Assembly: GCA_018287875.1 (NCBI GenBank) | Contig: JAGVVL010000015.1 | Coordinates: 1,674,001-1,738,000, forward strand | Length of the DNA: 64,000 nucleotides | Source: Nigrospora sphaerica | Lineage: Eukaryota; Ascomycota; Sordariomycetes; Amphisphaeriales; Apiosporaceae | Direction of reading: 5' to 3' | In this document: positions 9,625 to 20,910 of the stretch, piece after piece | Layout: the number at the start of each line of letters is the position of its first letter | How positions within the stretch are numbered: the first letter of the stretch is position 1 | Position numbers and translations under genes: made by a program | Notes under the pieces: generated by a model | Told to the model about the DNA's origin: nothing | The model's database searches: none | The model's input: the letters and a program-made list of their open reading frames with translations, nothing else

Positions 9625-11487
9625 ATGAATATGGACAACCATCCACGCCCGCACCCCCACCACCGGCGGTCGCAGGTCGCCGCCTCGTCGGCCTCCACGC
9701 CGTCTTTGCGATCGCGCGATGGCACCCTCCCGCAGCACATGAAGTTGGCGGACGGCGGTGGGAACGTCAAGGTGGTGGTGCGGGTGCGGGCCTTCCTGCC
9801 CCGAGGTGAGCCTGGGAACCCGACCATGCGCCGCCCAGCCATGCAGCCGATGGACGACTGACCCGCCGTCGCAGAAATCGAAAACGAGACCGAGTGCCTT
9901 GTCAGTATGGACCCCGTCACCCAGGTCACCACTCTACGCGCCCCCCGCGACGTCGACGCCGACCCCTCGCGCCCCAAGAGCCGGAAGGTCCTCGAAGACA
10001 AGGCCTTCACCTTTGACAACTCCTTTTGGAGCCACGACCGGGGAGACCGCCACTATGCCGAGCAGGAGGACGTCTATAACTGCCTGGGCGAGGAGTTCCT
10101 GGACCACAACTTCGAGGGCTACCACACCTGCATTTTCGCCTACGGCCAGACGGGCTCGGGCAAGTCGTACACCATGATGGGCACCCCGGACCAGCCGGGT
10201 CTCATCCCGCGAACATGCGAGGATCTGTTCCAGCGCATCCACGCGGCGCAGCAGGACACGCCCAACGTCTCGTACCACGTGCGGGTCTCCTACTTTGAAG
10301 TGTACAACGAGCACGTCCGCGACCTCCTCGTGCCCGTCGTCCCGGGCCAGGCCCCCTACTACCTCAAGATCCGGGAGTCGCCGATCGACGGTCCTTACGT
10401 GAAGGACCTGACCGAGGTGCCGGTTAGAAACATCCACGAGATCCTGCGGCACATGCAGGCGGGCGACGCATCGCGGACGACGGCGAGCACCAAGATGAAC
10501 GACACCAGCAGCCGCAGCCACGCCGTCTTTACCATCATGCTCAAGCAGATCCACCACGACATGGAGACGGACGAGACCACGGAGCGCAGCTCGCGCATTC
10601 GTCTCGTGGATCTTGCGGGCAGCGAGAGGGCCAAGTCCACCGAGGCGACGGGCGTGCGGCTCCGCGAAGGCAGCAACATCAACAAGTCGCTGACGACGCT
10701 GGGCCGCGTGATAGCTGCCCTGGCCGACCCCAAGCCGCGGCCCGGGGGCAAGCGGAGCAAGGACATCGTGCCGTACCGGGACTCGATCCTGACGTGGCTA
10801 CTGAAGGACTCGCTGGGCGGCAACAGCAAGACGGCCATGATTGCCTGCATTGCGCCGGCCGACTACGAAGAGACGCTGTCGACGCTGCGCTACGCCAACC
10901 AAGCCAAGCGCATCCGCACCCGCGCCGTCGTCAACCAGGACCACATCTCGACGGCCGAGCGGGATGCCCAGATCGCCGCCATGGCGGAGGAAATCCGGCA
11001 GTTGCAGCTCAGCGTGGCCGATACGCGCCGCCACGAGAAGGACCAGAAGGAGAGCGAGGAGCGCCTGGAGGAGTACCAGAACAGCGTCGCCGCCATGCAG
11101 CGCCTCATGGAGGAGCGCAGCATGGTCGCCGAGGGCAAGATCCGCAGCCTCCAGACCGAGAACGAGGCCCTGCGGCTGCACCTGAAGCTGGCGCTCGAAA
11201 GTCTCAAGAACCCGATACCTGAGGTGCCGGTCGACGCCAAGCCGGCCGCCGACCGCGGCGAGGCCGACGACAAGGAGAACGCCGATCCCGACGCCAGCGG
11301 CCAAAAGAATGACGACCTCGTCGATGAGGCCTACTACGACGACGAGGACGACGGCTACTCGTCCGAGGTGTTCGAGGAAAAGGCCAACGACATGCAGGAA
11401 TACATGCACGAACTGCTTAACGACCTGTCGCTGTTTAAACGCAAGATCGTCGACGACAAGGGGCGCTTTGTGGAAATCGGTGCTTAG
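9625..11487 (+). CDS. Short kinesin-3 motor (NKIN3-like), 597 aa
   Basis: This is a plus-end-directed microtubule motor. Exons 9625-9805 and 9875-11487 flank a 69-nt intron, and the join restores VKVVVRVRAFLPREIENETE at the start of the motor domain. The P-loop GQTGSGKS is at about residues 151-158, switch I is NDTSSRSHAVF and switch II is LVDLAGSERA. The neck region YANQAKRIRTRAVVN and the kinesin-3 signature FWSHDRGDRHYAEQEDVY are present. After the motor come a coiled coil (~residues 390-470), an acidic stretch (DEAYYDDEDDGY) and a short tail ending in FVEIGA. The FHA and PH domains of full-length Unc104/KIF1 motors are absent. That architecture fits the ascomycete NKIN3 subgroup, known in Neurospora for mitochondrial transport. 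ATG 9625 was chosen as the closest ATG before the basic N-terminus; an in-frame ATG at 9487 would add 46 residues. Confidence 0.9.
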
Positions 11488-11963
11488 TGCCCCCCGGGGA
11501 CCCGGGCGGACAGGCAAGCCGATGGACATCAGAGCTGCACCTAATGCGAGACGTGCGAATGGGTCATTTGTGAGATTGGCATTGCGAAGAGCAAGCGTGT
11601 AAGGAGTTTGGAGTATTGTCAGGGGTGTTTTTTTTTCTTCTCCTTAAGCTGGACAAGGGCTGGAAAGCCAGGCGCCGCCGCCTTGGCTACGGCGGCGTTT
11701 GCATATGTAGTTGACGTCTGTTTCAGAGCAACGATAGTAATGATACCTAGGTCTTTTCTTGTCGGTCATGTACGTATCTCTATAGAGTTGCTCCTCCCCC
11801 TGACGGAGGGATTTTGTGGCCCGGGCTCACGATTTCGCCGCCAGGCTCACGTTACGCACAAAGGACGTTAAGGGGTATTGGGGCCCGCTGAATTCCATGT
11901 CGTACCTGCTCAGGGTCAGCCGGGTGGGAAGGGGAGGCTGAATTCCAGCGGGCCGGGGTGGTT
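11488..11963. other. Convergent intergenic spacer, 0.5 kb
   Basis: This spacer lies between the 3' ends of the kinesin (+) and the JmjC gene (-). A T-run at ~11629-11640 is present. No coding potential is seen. Confidence 0.5.
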
Positions 11964-13168
11964 TTACCAGTAGTTAACGGCTACGCAAATGCCCTCGTCC
12001 GAGCATGATTGTGATACTTTGTGATACCTTTTTGTTTTCGGGGTTAGGTCAGCCGTCTCGTGGCCCTCAGTCACGGGGTAACTGGGGGGGGGGGGCAGGT
12101 GCCACACGTACCACATGGCCGGCAGGTAAAGCATATCGCCGGGGTCCAGGACGACGCGCACGGGGCGCGCCAGGCTCGAGTAGGGCGTCGCGTTGGTGCC
12201 GGGGTCATCGGGGTCCCAGGTGGCGAAGGGCACGGCGGCGCCCTCGTCCTCCATGACCAGCACGAGGTGGTCGTCACGGTCGTCGCCGTCGCCGTCGCCG
12301 TCGGGGCCGCGGCGGCGCTCGTAGTGCGCCGGCGGCAGGTCGGCCTCGCCGACGCACGGCTGGCACAGCGGCGGCAGCAGCACGAAGTGCTTGCGGCCGG
12401 CGATCTGGACGTAGACGTTCTCGTAGTTGTCGCGGTGCAGGGCCGTCACGGAGCGCGCGTTGCCGATCCACAGGTTGATGGCGTCGGGCTCCTTCTGCAG
12501 CGCGATGCGCGCGAACGGTACGTCCTTTTGCACCTGCGAGAAGAGCGCGCGGTACTCGTTGCGCAGGTTGTCGTTTTCTGGAAGAGCCGGTCAGTTCTGG
12601 GAAGAGAGGGGGGCCTCGGTTCTGTTCCCCTCCCGGGCCCCCTTCCACATCCCCCACGCAGCCAAGTCAGGGGAAAGACGGGCCTGCGTACGAGTCTGGG
12701 CATAGCGAATTTCTCGCCCCCCGAAGGCCGGGTCCAGCTCCTGCTTCGTCAGGTAGGCGAGGAATTCGTCGAACGGCTGGTCCTCCTCGTGCGGCTTGGC
12801 AAAGACGGTGCGCCCGCGCGCGTCACGGGTTGGAGCGTCAGCGTTTCTGCGCCCCACGAAACCCGCGCGGGGGAGGGTAGTTAGCTTGCCGCGGTTTCGT
12901 GACTCCGGGGGAGAGGGGGGACGCACCCGTAAGGCGTCACGGCGACGTTGACGGCGTGCCCGTGGAGAGCGTCCAAGAGATGGTCGGTATTCCACGTTTG
13001 CGTAGCGGGCCAGTGCCGTGCGCCCCGGCGGACCACAAAGGGCGTGTTGGTCGCGACGAAGCGCATAAACTCGAGCGGGCTGGGCTCCTCGTCGAGCTCC
13101 GCAATGACGGACGCGTTCAGCTCGTTGTACGTGGTGATCAGCTCGGCGAGGGGATCCATGTCGCCCAT
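11964..13168 (-). CDS. jmjd7: JMJD7-type JmjC 2-oxoglutarate oxygenase, 308 aa
   Basis: JmjC Fe(II)/2-oxoglutarate oxygenases of the JMJD7 type hydroxylate lysine; human JMJD7 acts on DRG GTPases. Four exons: 13168-12927, 12846-12692, 12577-12112 and 12027-11964. The three introns are 80, 114 and 84 nt. The joins restore VTPYGNADAPT, YAQTQNDNLR and LPAMWYHKVSQS, all continuous in this family. Iron ligands are H180 and D182 (TALHRDNYENVYV) and H290, which appears only when the last intron is removed. The C-terminus ICVAVNYW is typical. An acidic Asp/Gly-rich insert lies between the strands after LPPAHYERRRG. The start is the first ATG (13168, MGDMDPLAELITTYNELN); 13159 is also possible. Length is close to the human protein. 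It lies 4.2 kb from, and divergent to, SCAP. Confidence 0.92.
12084..12095. repeat. G12 homopolymer inside the last jmjd7 intron
   Basis: Twelve consecutive G on the plus strand (C12 in the transcript) lie in the 84-nt intron 12028-12111. Such runs are prone to length variation and could alter splicing of the iron-ligand exon. Confidence 0.85.
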
Positions 13169-14228
13169 CCCTCCCGTCGAGCCCCGACGCCCCGTCGGCA
13201 AGGGGGCGGGGGCGGCAGGATGAGCAGTGGTTGCGCGTGGGCGTGGGCGGGATGTGTGCAGGGTAGCTTGCGTGGTTTGCTCCGGCGCAACGACGACTGG
13301 TACGGAGTGATTCCGAAAGGTGGGAGGGGCGCGCGGGCGTTCTCGGCTCCCGCCGTTGTCGTCCAAGCGAATGAGGTTCCCGCAGGTTCGCTTCAGCCCT
13401 GTCGCGATGGCGCGTTCGGATGGGCGGCAAGCGGTATACCACCAAGTATCGTACGATGTTTCCGCCCGCCCTCAAAACTGAGAGGCCTGGATTGGGCAAA
13501 AGGCCGGACCCTTGGTGGGTTCAGCCGGGCCCGTTGATTTTCCAGGGCTGGTTTGTGAAGCAAGTAAGCTTAAAAATCCCCCGTCTCTCCCGTTCCCAAT
13601 TCACTGCCGTTTTGGCCACCGACCCCTCCGGATCGTCACGGCCGGGTGATGTCCTGGTCTTCTATTCTTACCAGCTACCATAGCACCAACCCCCGCGGAC
13701 TCGCGCATCGGTCCGGCCGGCCACCCTTCCCCCGATGCAGTGCAACATTGCGTGTTTCGTGACTTGTGCTGCTCTCGCGATTCCGCGTCCACTCAGCAAC
13801 TCATCCATGACCCCTTCACTCGCGATGGTTTACTTGCTCAACTAGCAAGCACCTGCCCGTGTGCGTCTCAGCCGCCGGAAAAGGCGCATTGCGATCCTCG
13901 CGCCGTCATCATGGGCCGTGCATGCATAAGAGGTATGTAGGTACATGTGCCTACATACCTATACATACATCTACTGTTACCTGCCTCCATGCAACAAGCA
14001 CACGTTGCAACCGTCGGCTGCCTAACCAAGGACGACACGATGCGAAGCCATCCACCGCCAGGCGCAAAAGCCTCTTTACGCACAAACAATTGTCCAGAAG
14101 CATCCAGATGGAACGTTGTCTCGACCCGTCGGGAGCGGCTACGCGCTAGGTTCCCCTGCCCAACCCAAAAAGCAACCCTAAAGTGATGACTGACTTCCCA
14201 GTTGAGCCCTGGACGTCCACCAGTAGCC

Positions 14229-14230
14229 GT

Positions 14231-14275
<45 letters not shown>
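14229..14275. repeat. Compound microsatellite (GT)13(GA)10
   Basis: An uninterrupted GT run at 14229-14254 is followed directly by a GA run to 14275. It lies in the gene-poor interval upstream of jmjd7 and SCAP. Confidence 0.95.
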
Positions 14276-15300
14276 CAAGCAGACAAGGCGGGGGTACACA
14301 TTCGGGCACCAGAAGCACCCCTCCCTCCATCGGCGGAACCAGTTCCAAACCACTCCCAGGGAGGGCGCGACACCGACCAATGGCGATGTTATGCTTTCAA
14401 ATCACTGAATCTGTACAATGCTGAATCTGCACATGTGCAAGAGGACGGAGTAAGCCGTCCAGCTGTGGATGGCCAACCCTCCGTGTCCATCACTGACAGG
14501 GCTGCAAAATTAGCATGTACAACTTCACACCCAGTGGGTACTACTGGATGCAGGTCGTTCCCTCGGTACCACGAAAAGGAAGCGATGTCCACCAAGGAAC
14601 ATATTTTGGCGAGAACCGGGCCAGCGGCTCCGGGCATCGGCTTTGTCAGCCGGGTATTGTGCTGAGTGCGGACTGCTTCCGGAGAAACAGTCGTGATAGT
14701 GGAGCTGCGGTCTCGGTCTCAAACTCCTGCCCGATCGCCCGCGACTTATTGCAGCTCGAAGCAGTTAGGGAGCTAGGGATACCAGCAGCAAGGACATCTA
14801 GTTGTAGCGTGGCTGTACTTCGCCGTCAAAACGGCCAAGTCTGCGTAAGGTTCCCCAGGAATTCCGGGTAAAGCGAGGGCGGGGATCAGGTAAAAGGGGG
14901 CTGAGGGCATGGCCCAAGGTCAGCCGCCAACATCTTCCTGGTTTCTCATCGGTGCAATCGGTCGATTCGATCCAGCTGCGACGACGTTGCAACGATGAGT
15001 CTATCGTTGGATGGACGGGCGCTCGTCCGCCCAATAACCATTTCAGACCGGCCCCTCGTTTCCTCGACTGTAGAGCGCACGCCGCCGGGCGTTGTCGTTT
15101 CACTCTCGGCCGCTTAACTTTCGACGGAACCATGAATGTAAGCCCCAACCAAAAACCTTAGAAGCCTACCGACAGGTTCCCCGCGCCCGGCCCAAAGGAC
15201 GTGATGTCGACTTGAAAATAGTTCTAGACCCGCCGGCGGGGTGGCCAAGAACCATCCGCCCCCCTATAATATACTCTCGGGCTCGGTCAGCCCGCGGGCG

Positions 15301-15325
15301 GCGCGGCGCGCGCGCGCGCGCGCGC
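15301..15325. repeat. Alternating GC tract
   Basis: The tract begins GCGCGG and continues as uninterrupted GC dinucleotides from 15306 to 15325. Alternating purine-pyrimidine GC of this length favours Z-DNA. Confidence 0.9.
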
Positions 15326-15739
15326 TAAGTATGCTTGCCAACGATGGATGCGACACTTGATCAGCAGTAACCAGTAGCAGGTCCGCTCGAAGGCTGCCCG
15401 AAAAGAGACAGCGTGTCTTCCACCGAGGCTCGCGGGACACTGCCGTCGGCGGGAGGACGCGAGGGGGGCGCCACCGCTTGTGAACGGGTGTAGGCAAGCA
15501 AATGGCCGGTCAGGGGGGGTGTGTTCCTTACTATACAGGAAAACAACCCCGCTGCACAGAAGAGGAGAACTGGACCCCGGCCTGGCGGAAGAGTCAATTG
15601 CACATTCACACCCACCAAGACCACCCCCCCTGGTTTTCAGTCCCCGGCCATTGCCCACTGGTGTCATCATCTCGCCCTCGGAGGCGGTGGTCCGTCGACC
15701 ACTCGCAGCAGTAACGCGGAGGGGGATGGGTTACTCGCC

Positions 15740-15745
<6 letters not shown>

Positions 15746-15779
<34 letters not shown>
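15746..15779. repeat. AG microsatellite, 17 units
   Basis: An uninterrupted AG dinucleotide run of 34 bases, about 1.6 kb upstream of the SCAP start. Confidence 0.95.
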
Positions 15780-15781
<2 letters not shown>

Positions 15782-17381
15782 GGGGCGGTAGTGGCCCGGG
15801 GGAGAGAACGAAAGGGAGGTTCGTAAATGGGATGAGAGAAGAGAGAGGGGGTTCACGGCGAGCAGCTCCTGTGCTGCTGTTTGCCCTCTATTCTACACCT
15901 CCCCTCCCCACCCATAGCGAAGCCAAGGCGCGTATACAAGCAGCCCGCTTCCGAGGCCGATTTGGCTGGCCGGCCTGTAGGTATCATTAGTAGATTTGGG
16001 AAAGTTAGCAGTCTGGATGTACGCACGGGGGCCCCGGGAGAGCCGTCGCCTGTGCAATCACGCATATACGGCAGCATCCCATGAGCTACATACCGACTGC
16101 ATGCATACCTTACTCAACTACCTGGCACTTGGGCGGTCCCGTCGGCGCTGCACTGCCCGGCAGACGTCCACTGAAGGCTCCCAAATCCCCAGTGGACCCC
16201 ATTGGCGGGCGTTGGTGGACGTGGCTGGGGCTCGGCCAAGCAGTCCAACCCACCCGTCCAGCCATGTATGTACCTACGGGTTTCTATCGCATCCCTTGAC
16301 AGGAGCACACGCTGTGAGGCTCCATATCCTGCAGCTCGGCTTTCGTAGGGCCCGTTCCCATAGGTGCATGTCCTATGAGATCCCCTCCGTCCCGGCCAGC
16401 GCGCTGCACGCTGGTGGCCCCGCTGGCAGCCCATTTGGGTAGTGGACCTCAGGATGCTTAGTGTGGTCCAACTTGAACCGGTTCCTTAGCGGCTCTGTCT
16501 CTGCCTTGGCCCGAAGATCGGCCATGCTCCCTCTAGCGGCTTTGTCCCTAGTCGTTACTAGCGTGGTACCGGCGGCGATTTTTCCAACACCATTCCCGTG
16601 TCCCTTATCCATCTGACCCATCCAGTCTTGTAGGTCCAGGTGCCCAGTGTGCCATCTTGCCGACCAGAAGCCTAGCCCGCCCAGCAGCAGACGTCTCTGA
16701 ATTGACATCGTACCGCGGCCCCAACTCTAGGTCGCATGGAGAAACGGCTTATTAACCATTGCTGCTAGGCTTCATCAGTCTTGCTTCCTTCTTTTTCCCC
16801 TTCGTCGTCCGGTCTCCGCCGTACCTCTTTGTCCAAAGGCACAGAAGCTGATTGGGGGGTTGTCTCTACGGACGGCTACAACGACTTTCCAGTACTCGAC
16901 ACCACCACCACTACCACTACCACAACCGCCGTCGCCGCCGCCGCCGCCGCCAGCTTCTGCCTACCTCTTACTGGGCTTCCTCCGTCCCTCCCTCATCCAC
17001 TACTACCTATTAAATCGCCTCGTCTCATCCTCTCCCTCCTCCCCTTGGCCTCCCCGCGGGGTTCGCCTGTACTGACCTCGCCTGTCCCGTGCCCGCCGGC
17101 GCCCTGACTTGACCTGTCCCACATCCCGTCACCGGGCCCGCGCAATTCCCCGATAGCGCGTAGCGACGGCAGTGCCGAGTGCGGACTCGTATGCCCATTC
17201 GCGCCGACAAATGCTCTGAACCGAGGGGCGTCAACAATATCATGCCCCCCACGTGTAGACGCAGCAAACGGCCAACTCTGGCGACAGCTCATACGTATGC
17301 GCCGCGTCGCGAATAGGAGGACGACACTTCACCACCACCCACACCCCATCCCGGGAGGATTCGGTCATATGTGTTTGGAGG

Positions 17382-20300
17382 ATGATCTGGTATCTTCTCT
17401 ATCCATTCCGAGGGTGCGTATTGCTCGTCCCCCCTTTCTCCCCGCGCTCCTCGACAGCCGTCTGCCCGGCCGTCCCCCCACGCCGCGCCCGCGCCAACCG
17501 GCGTTGCCTCGTCCCCGTTGGCTGACGGCTTTCTCCTTGCCCGTCCCAGAACGGCTGAAGCTCCTATACTCGCCCCGAACCATCCCTTGCGGAGCGCCTT
17601 CGCCCGCTACGGGAGATATGCTTCCCGCCATGTCGTCTCGACGCTTTTGCTCTCGGTAGCCGTCGCGACCATCCTAGTCTATCCGTTTCCTTTTCTGTAC
17701 ACCAACGATTTCACTAATGGCGCCTCGAATCTCCCTCACCACGTCTGGACCGACGCCCAGCCGCTTGAGGAGAATGCCTCCATCGAGCCCGATGTGATTA
17801 TGCGTTCCATCTGGGTTCACGGCGACTACTTCCAGGCTCTCGACCGCAAGGTCTTACTCGGCGCCCTGAAGCTCCAAGACGAGCTGCTGGGGCCAACCGT
17901 TGACTTCCACCCACGCCAAGTTTCCGATGGCAGCAGCACTCCCCAGGCCGCCTTGGGCACGTCGCAGTTGAGCATCGAGCAGCGCAACGCCTACCACATC
18001 ATCAACGGTCTCACCGACGAGTCTTGGTTCTTCCACTCGCCGCTACAATACTGGGACTGCGATGCCCAAAAAATCGCCGACGAGAGGGACATATTGGCCA
18101 CCGTCAACGAGAGGAAGACACAGCCTACCTCGGTGAATGTGACGCTGCGGCATTCCATCGTTTTCAGCGGCAAACGTTTTGAGGACCGGCGATTAGTGGC
18201 GGCCGATGCCCTCGTCGTCACTCTGGTGCACCGTCGCAACTCGCCCATGGGCCGCATATGGCAGGACAAGGCCCAGGAGCTGGCCGCCCGCATGGCCGAC
18301 CAGTACGACATTTACCCTTCCAACGGGTTTGGCATGCCCAGCCAGCTCTACGAGTTCCAGTTTCGGCCCATGTCCGTCCAGGACACTCTGGCCCTGATCC
18401 TGGCCTACTCGCTCACGCTGTCCTACTTTGTCGCCAGCTTGACCAAGCTGCGCGCCGTGAAATCCAAGGTTGGGCTGGTTGTCACCGTCGTCACCCAGCT
18501 CTTCGTGTCCATCATGTCGAGCTTCACGGTATGCGCCATCTTGAAGATCGATCTGTCCAAGATTCCCCGTTTTGCGTATCCTGTTGTAATACTGTCTATG
18601 AGCTTGGAAAACATATTTCGCCTTATCAACGCCGTCATACTCACACCGGCCGAAGACAGTACCAGTCACCGAATCGGCCACGCCTTTGGCGAGACCACCC
18701 ACGTCGCGCTCGCCAGCGTGGCCCAGAACCTCCTAATACTATGGGGCCTCTCCAAGGTCGTCTCGCCCGGCGTTCAGGCCTTTTGTACGTTCGCCGCCAT
18801 CGCCATCCTCTTCGACTTCTTCTACCTGTCGACCTTCTTCCTCTCTGTGCTGAGCGTCGATGTGCGCCGCACGGAACTCAACGATGCCCTGAACAAGGCG
18901 TCGATGCGCAACTATCGATCTCAAGCCGAAATCCAGGCGCGTCAGTCGTGGGCCGACGCCATGCTGCAAGGCAAAATGGCGATATCGACGCGCGTGGCGG
19001 GCACAACGGTCATGGTTGGTTTTGTGCTCATAGCACAGTGGCATTTCTTTGAGAACGAGAGCCTAATGAAGGCCCTGGGCCGCATCACGACGCTTTCCAA
19101 AAAGTACGACGCATTCGCACCCGCCGGGTCGTCGTTGCTCGTCGACGTGCACCAAGCCCGAAGCCCGACGTCGTGGCTGCGCCTCCAAGACCACGAGACG
19201 GCGCGAGAGGTCATTAAAGTCATCAAACCAGACGCGCACAGCTACATCGCGCGTGTTGTCGACCCCCTCGTGTTTGTTCTGAAAGGGGCGGACCGTATGC
19301 CCAGTGTCAGGGAACGCCCGCTGCTACCGGCCGTGTACGACTTTATTCACCACCAGTCCATCCCATTTCTTGTCGTGGTTCTCGTCCTTACGGCAGCCGT
19401 ACGGCTCTTGATGAACTACCTGCTGTGGGACGAGTTGGCGGACAGCAACCACAACGACAACTCGGCCGAGGAGCCCCCGCTGGAGATTAGCACACTCAGC
19501 GGAGGGCATACCCTGGATGTGGTCATGCTCACAGCTTCGTCGGACGGCCTCATCGTCTCCGTGGGCTTGGACAGACACATTCGGGTCTGGGACGTCAAGG
19601 CCGAAGGTGCCAGCTACATCCTACCGGGCCACGACCAGCTCGACCATACCTTCCCCAAAGCCATGTGCGTATACGAGTCGCACTGGCTGGCTCTTCTCAC
19701 GACGGACACGGTTCTCCTGTGGGACCTGCACGAATGCCGCTGGGGCCCATGCGTGTCGATCGAGCCTTGCCGATACAAGCCCGAGGCCTTCTTCTTCACT
19801 GCCAACGACCTGCACGGCCTGCCCCGTTTGGTACTCGTTCGCCGCAACGGAACCATGGTGGAGATTCGGCCCGACGAGGAAGAAGCTGGCAGTTTCGTCA
19901 TCTCTCACGATAGCGTCATCGTATCGGTTGATGCGCTCGTGGAGAAATTCAAGCCCACCACGAAGATCATGAGCTCGTCGCGTGAAGGCCGGGTCTTCTG
20001 CTTGTCGCAGGATCCTGGCAGGGCGCCGGGGGGTTGGGAATGCAGCGCGGTTGACATCGACCGCCCGCTGGCCAAAGAGTTCATGTCCATCGTCGCGCTA
20101 CCGGAACTTGGGTATCTTCTCGTGGTGCGCACACAATCGGTCGATCTTGTGGATGCCGCGGATTACGTTACACTGCACTCTTTTCGGACCGACCCCATCC
20201 AACCAAGGTCGTTGAAGTGCTTTCACTCGCAACGACGGCAAATGCAGTGCGGCTCCGTCGGCCTGAAGTTCCTGACTTTTGCCTACTTGAACGCGTATAC

Positions 20301-20910
20301 GCGGGACCTCGTTGTCCAAAATTACACCCCACAGCACGACGGAGAGTCGATTTGTTTCCGCACCCCCGGCCAGCCTGTGAGCAAGACCTGTTGCCAGTGG
20401 CCCCGAACGCGAGAGACGCGTCGTTTAGTCAAGGATCCCGGCGTCTGGGAGGCGCTTCCGGCTGGTATGCTCGTGGGGGCGAGGAAGAAGAGCGGACCTA
20501 AAACCACCCCCAGCAGCAAACCTCCGGTGCAGAACGACTGTGGCGGCATGCGGCGGCGCCGCAACAGCCTCTGTCAGAAGATGGTGTCGCGGCCGGCAGT
20601 CCACGACGACTGGGAAGTCTGGATGCTGTCCCAGATGGGCAAAGGGGAGACGTGGGAGACGATGCCACTGTGTGCCGACGACGATAACCAAAGGCATCTT
20701 TTCGTCAGCAACCTTGGGCCCATGACACGCATCGGGCGTGGGAGCGTGGCTCTGGCCCTCAGCAATGTGATCAAAGTCATCATGGTGGCGCACGAAAGAT
20801 TCGACGAAGGCGGCACCTCGTTAACGCCGGGCAATGCTCTCCAGTCTGTCACCAGTCGACGACGGACCAAGCCGGCGATGCAACGAAGCAAGCATAATTA
20901 TATCCAATAA
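17382..20910 (+). CDS. scp1: SREBP cleavage-activating protein (SCAP/Scp1), 1130 aa
   Basis: SCAP is an ER membrane sterol sensor that escorts SREBP to the Golgi for processing under sterol or oxygen limitation. A short first exon, 17382-17413, encodes MIWYLLYPFR. A 136-nt intron (17414-17549, donor GTGCGT, acceptor TCCCAG) then joins it to exon 17550-20910, giving the start MIWYLLYPFRGTAEAPILAP that fungal SCAPs show. The first membrane segment is about residues 38-55, followed by a luminal loop and then a sterol-sensing domain at about residues 285-445 (ALILAYSLTLSYFV to AILFDFFYLSTFF, keeping the Asp near its end). Two further membrane segments follow (GTTVMVGFVLIAQW and IPFLVVVLVLTAAVRLL). 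From ~residue 660 the cytosolic half carries WD40-like units (SDGLIVSVGLDRHIRVWDV, LLTTDTVLLWDL), which bind SREBP in characterised SCAPs. Length fits the family. No SREBP gene is in the window. Confidence 0.93.

Larger units (their letters stand above)
13169..17381. other. Gene-poor divergent interval, 4.2 kb
   Basis: This interval lies between jmjd7 (-) and SCAP (+). It holds a compound GT/GA microsatellite, an alternating GC tract, a GA microsatellite and many T/C-rich stretches in the final kilobase leading to SCAP. Reading frames up to ~170 codons occur on both strands but overlap one another and show no domain, so I call none. It could hold a non-coding transcript or long regulatory sequence. 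Confidence 0.45.
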
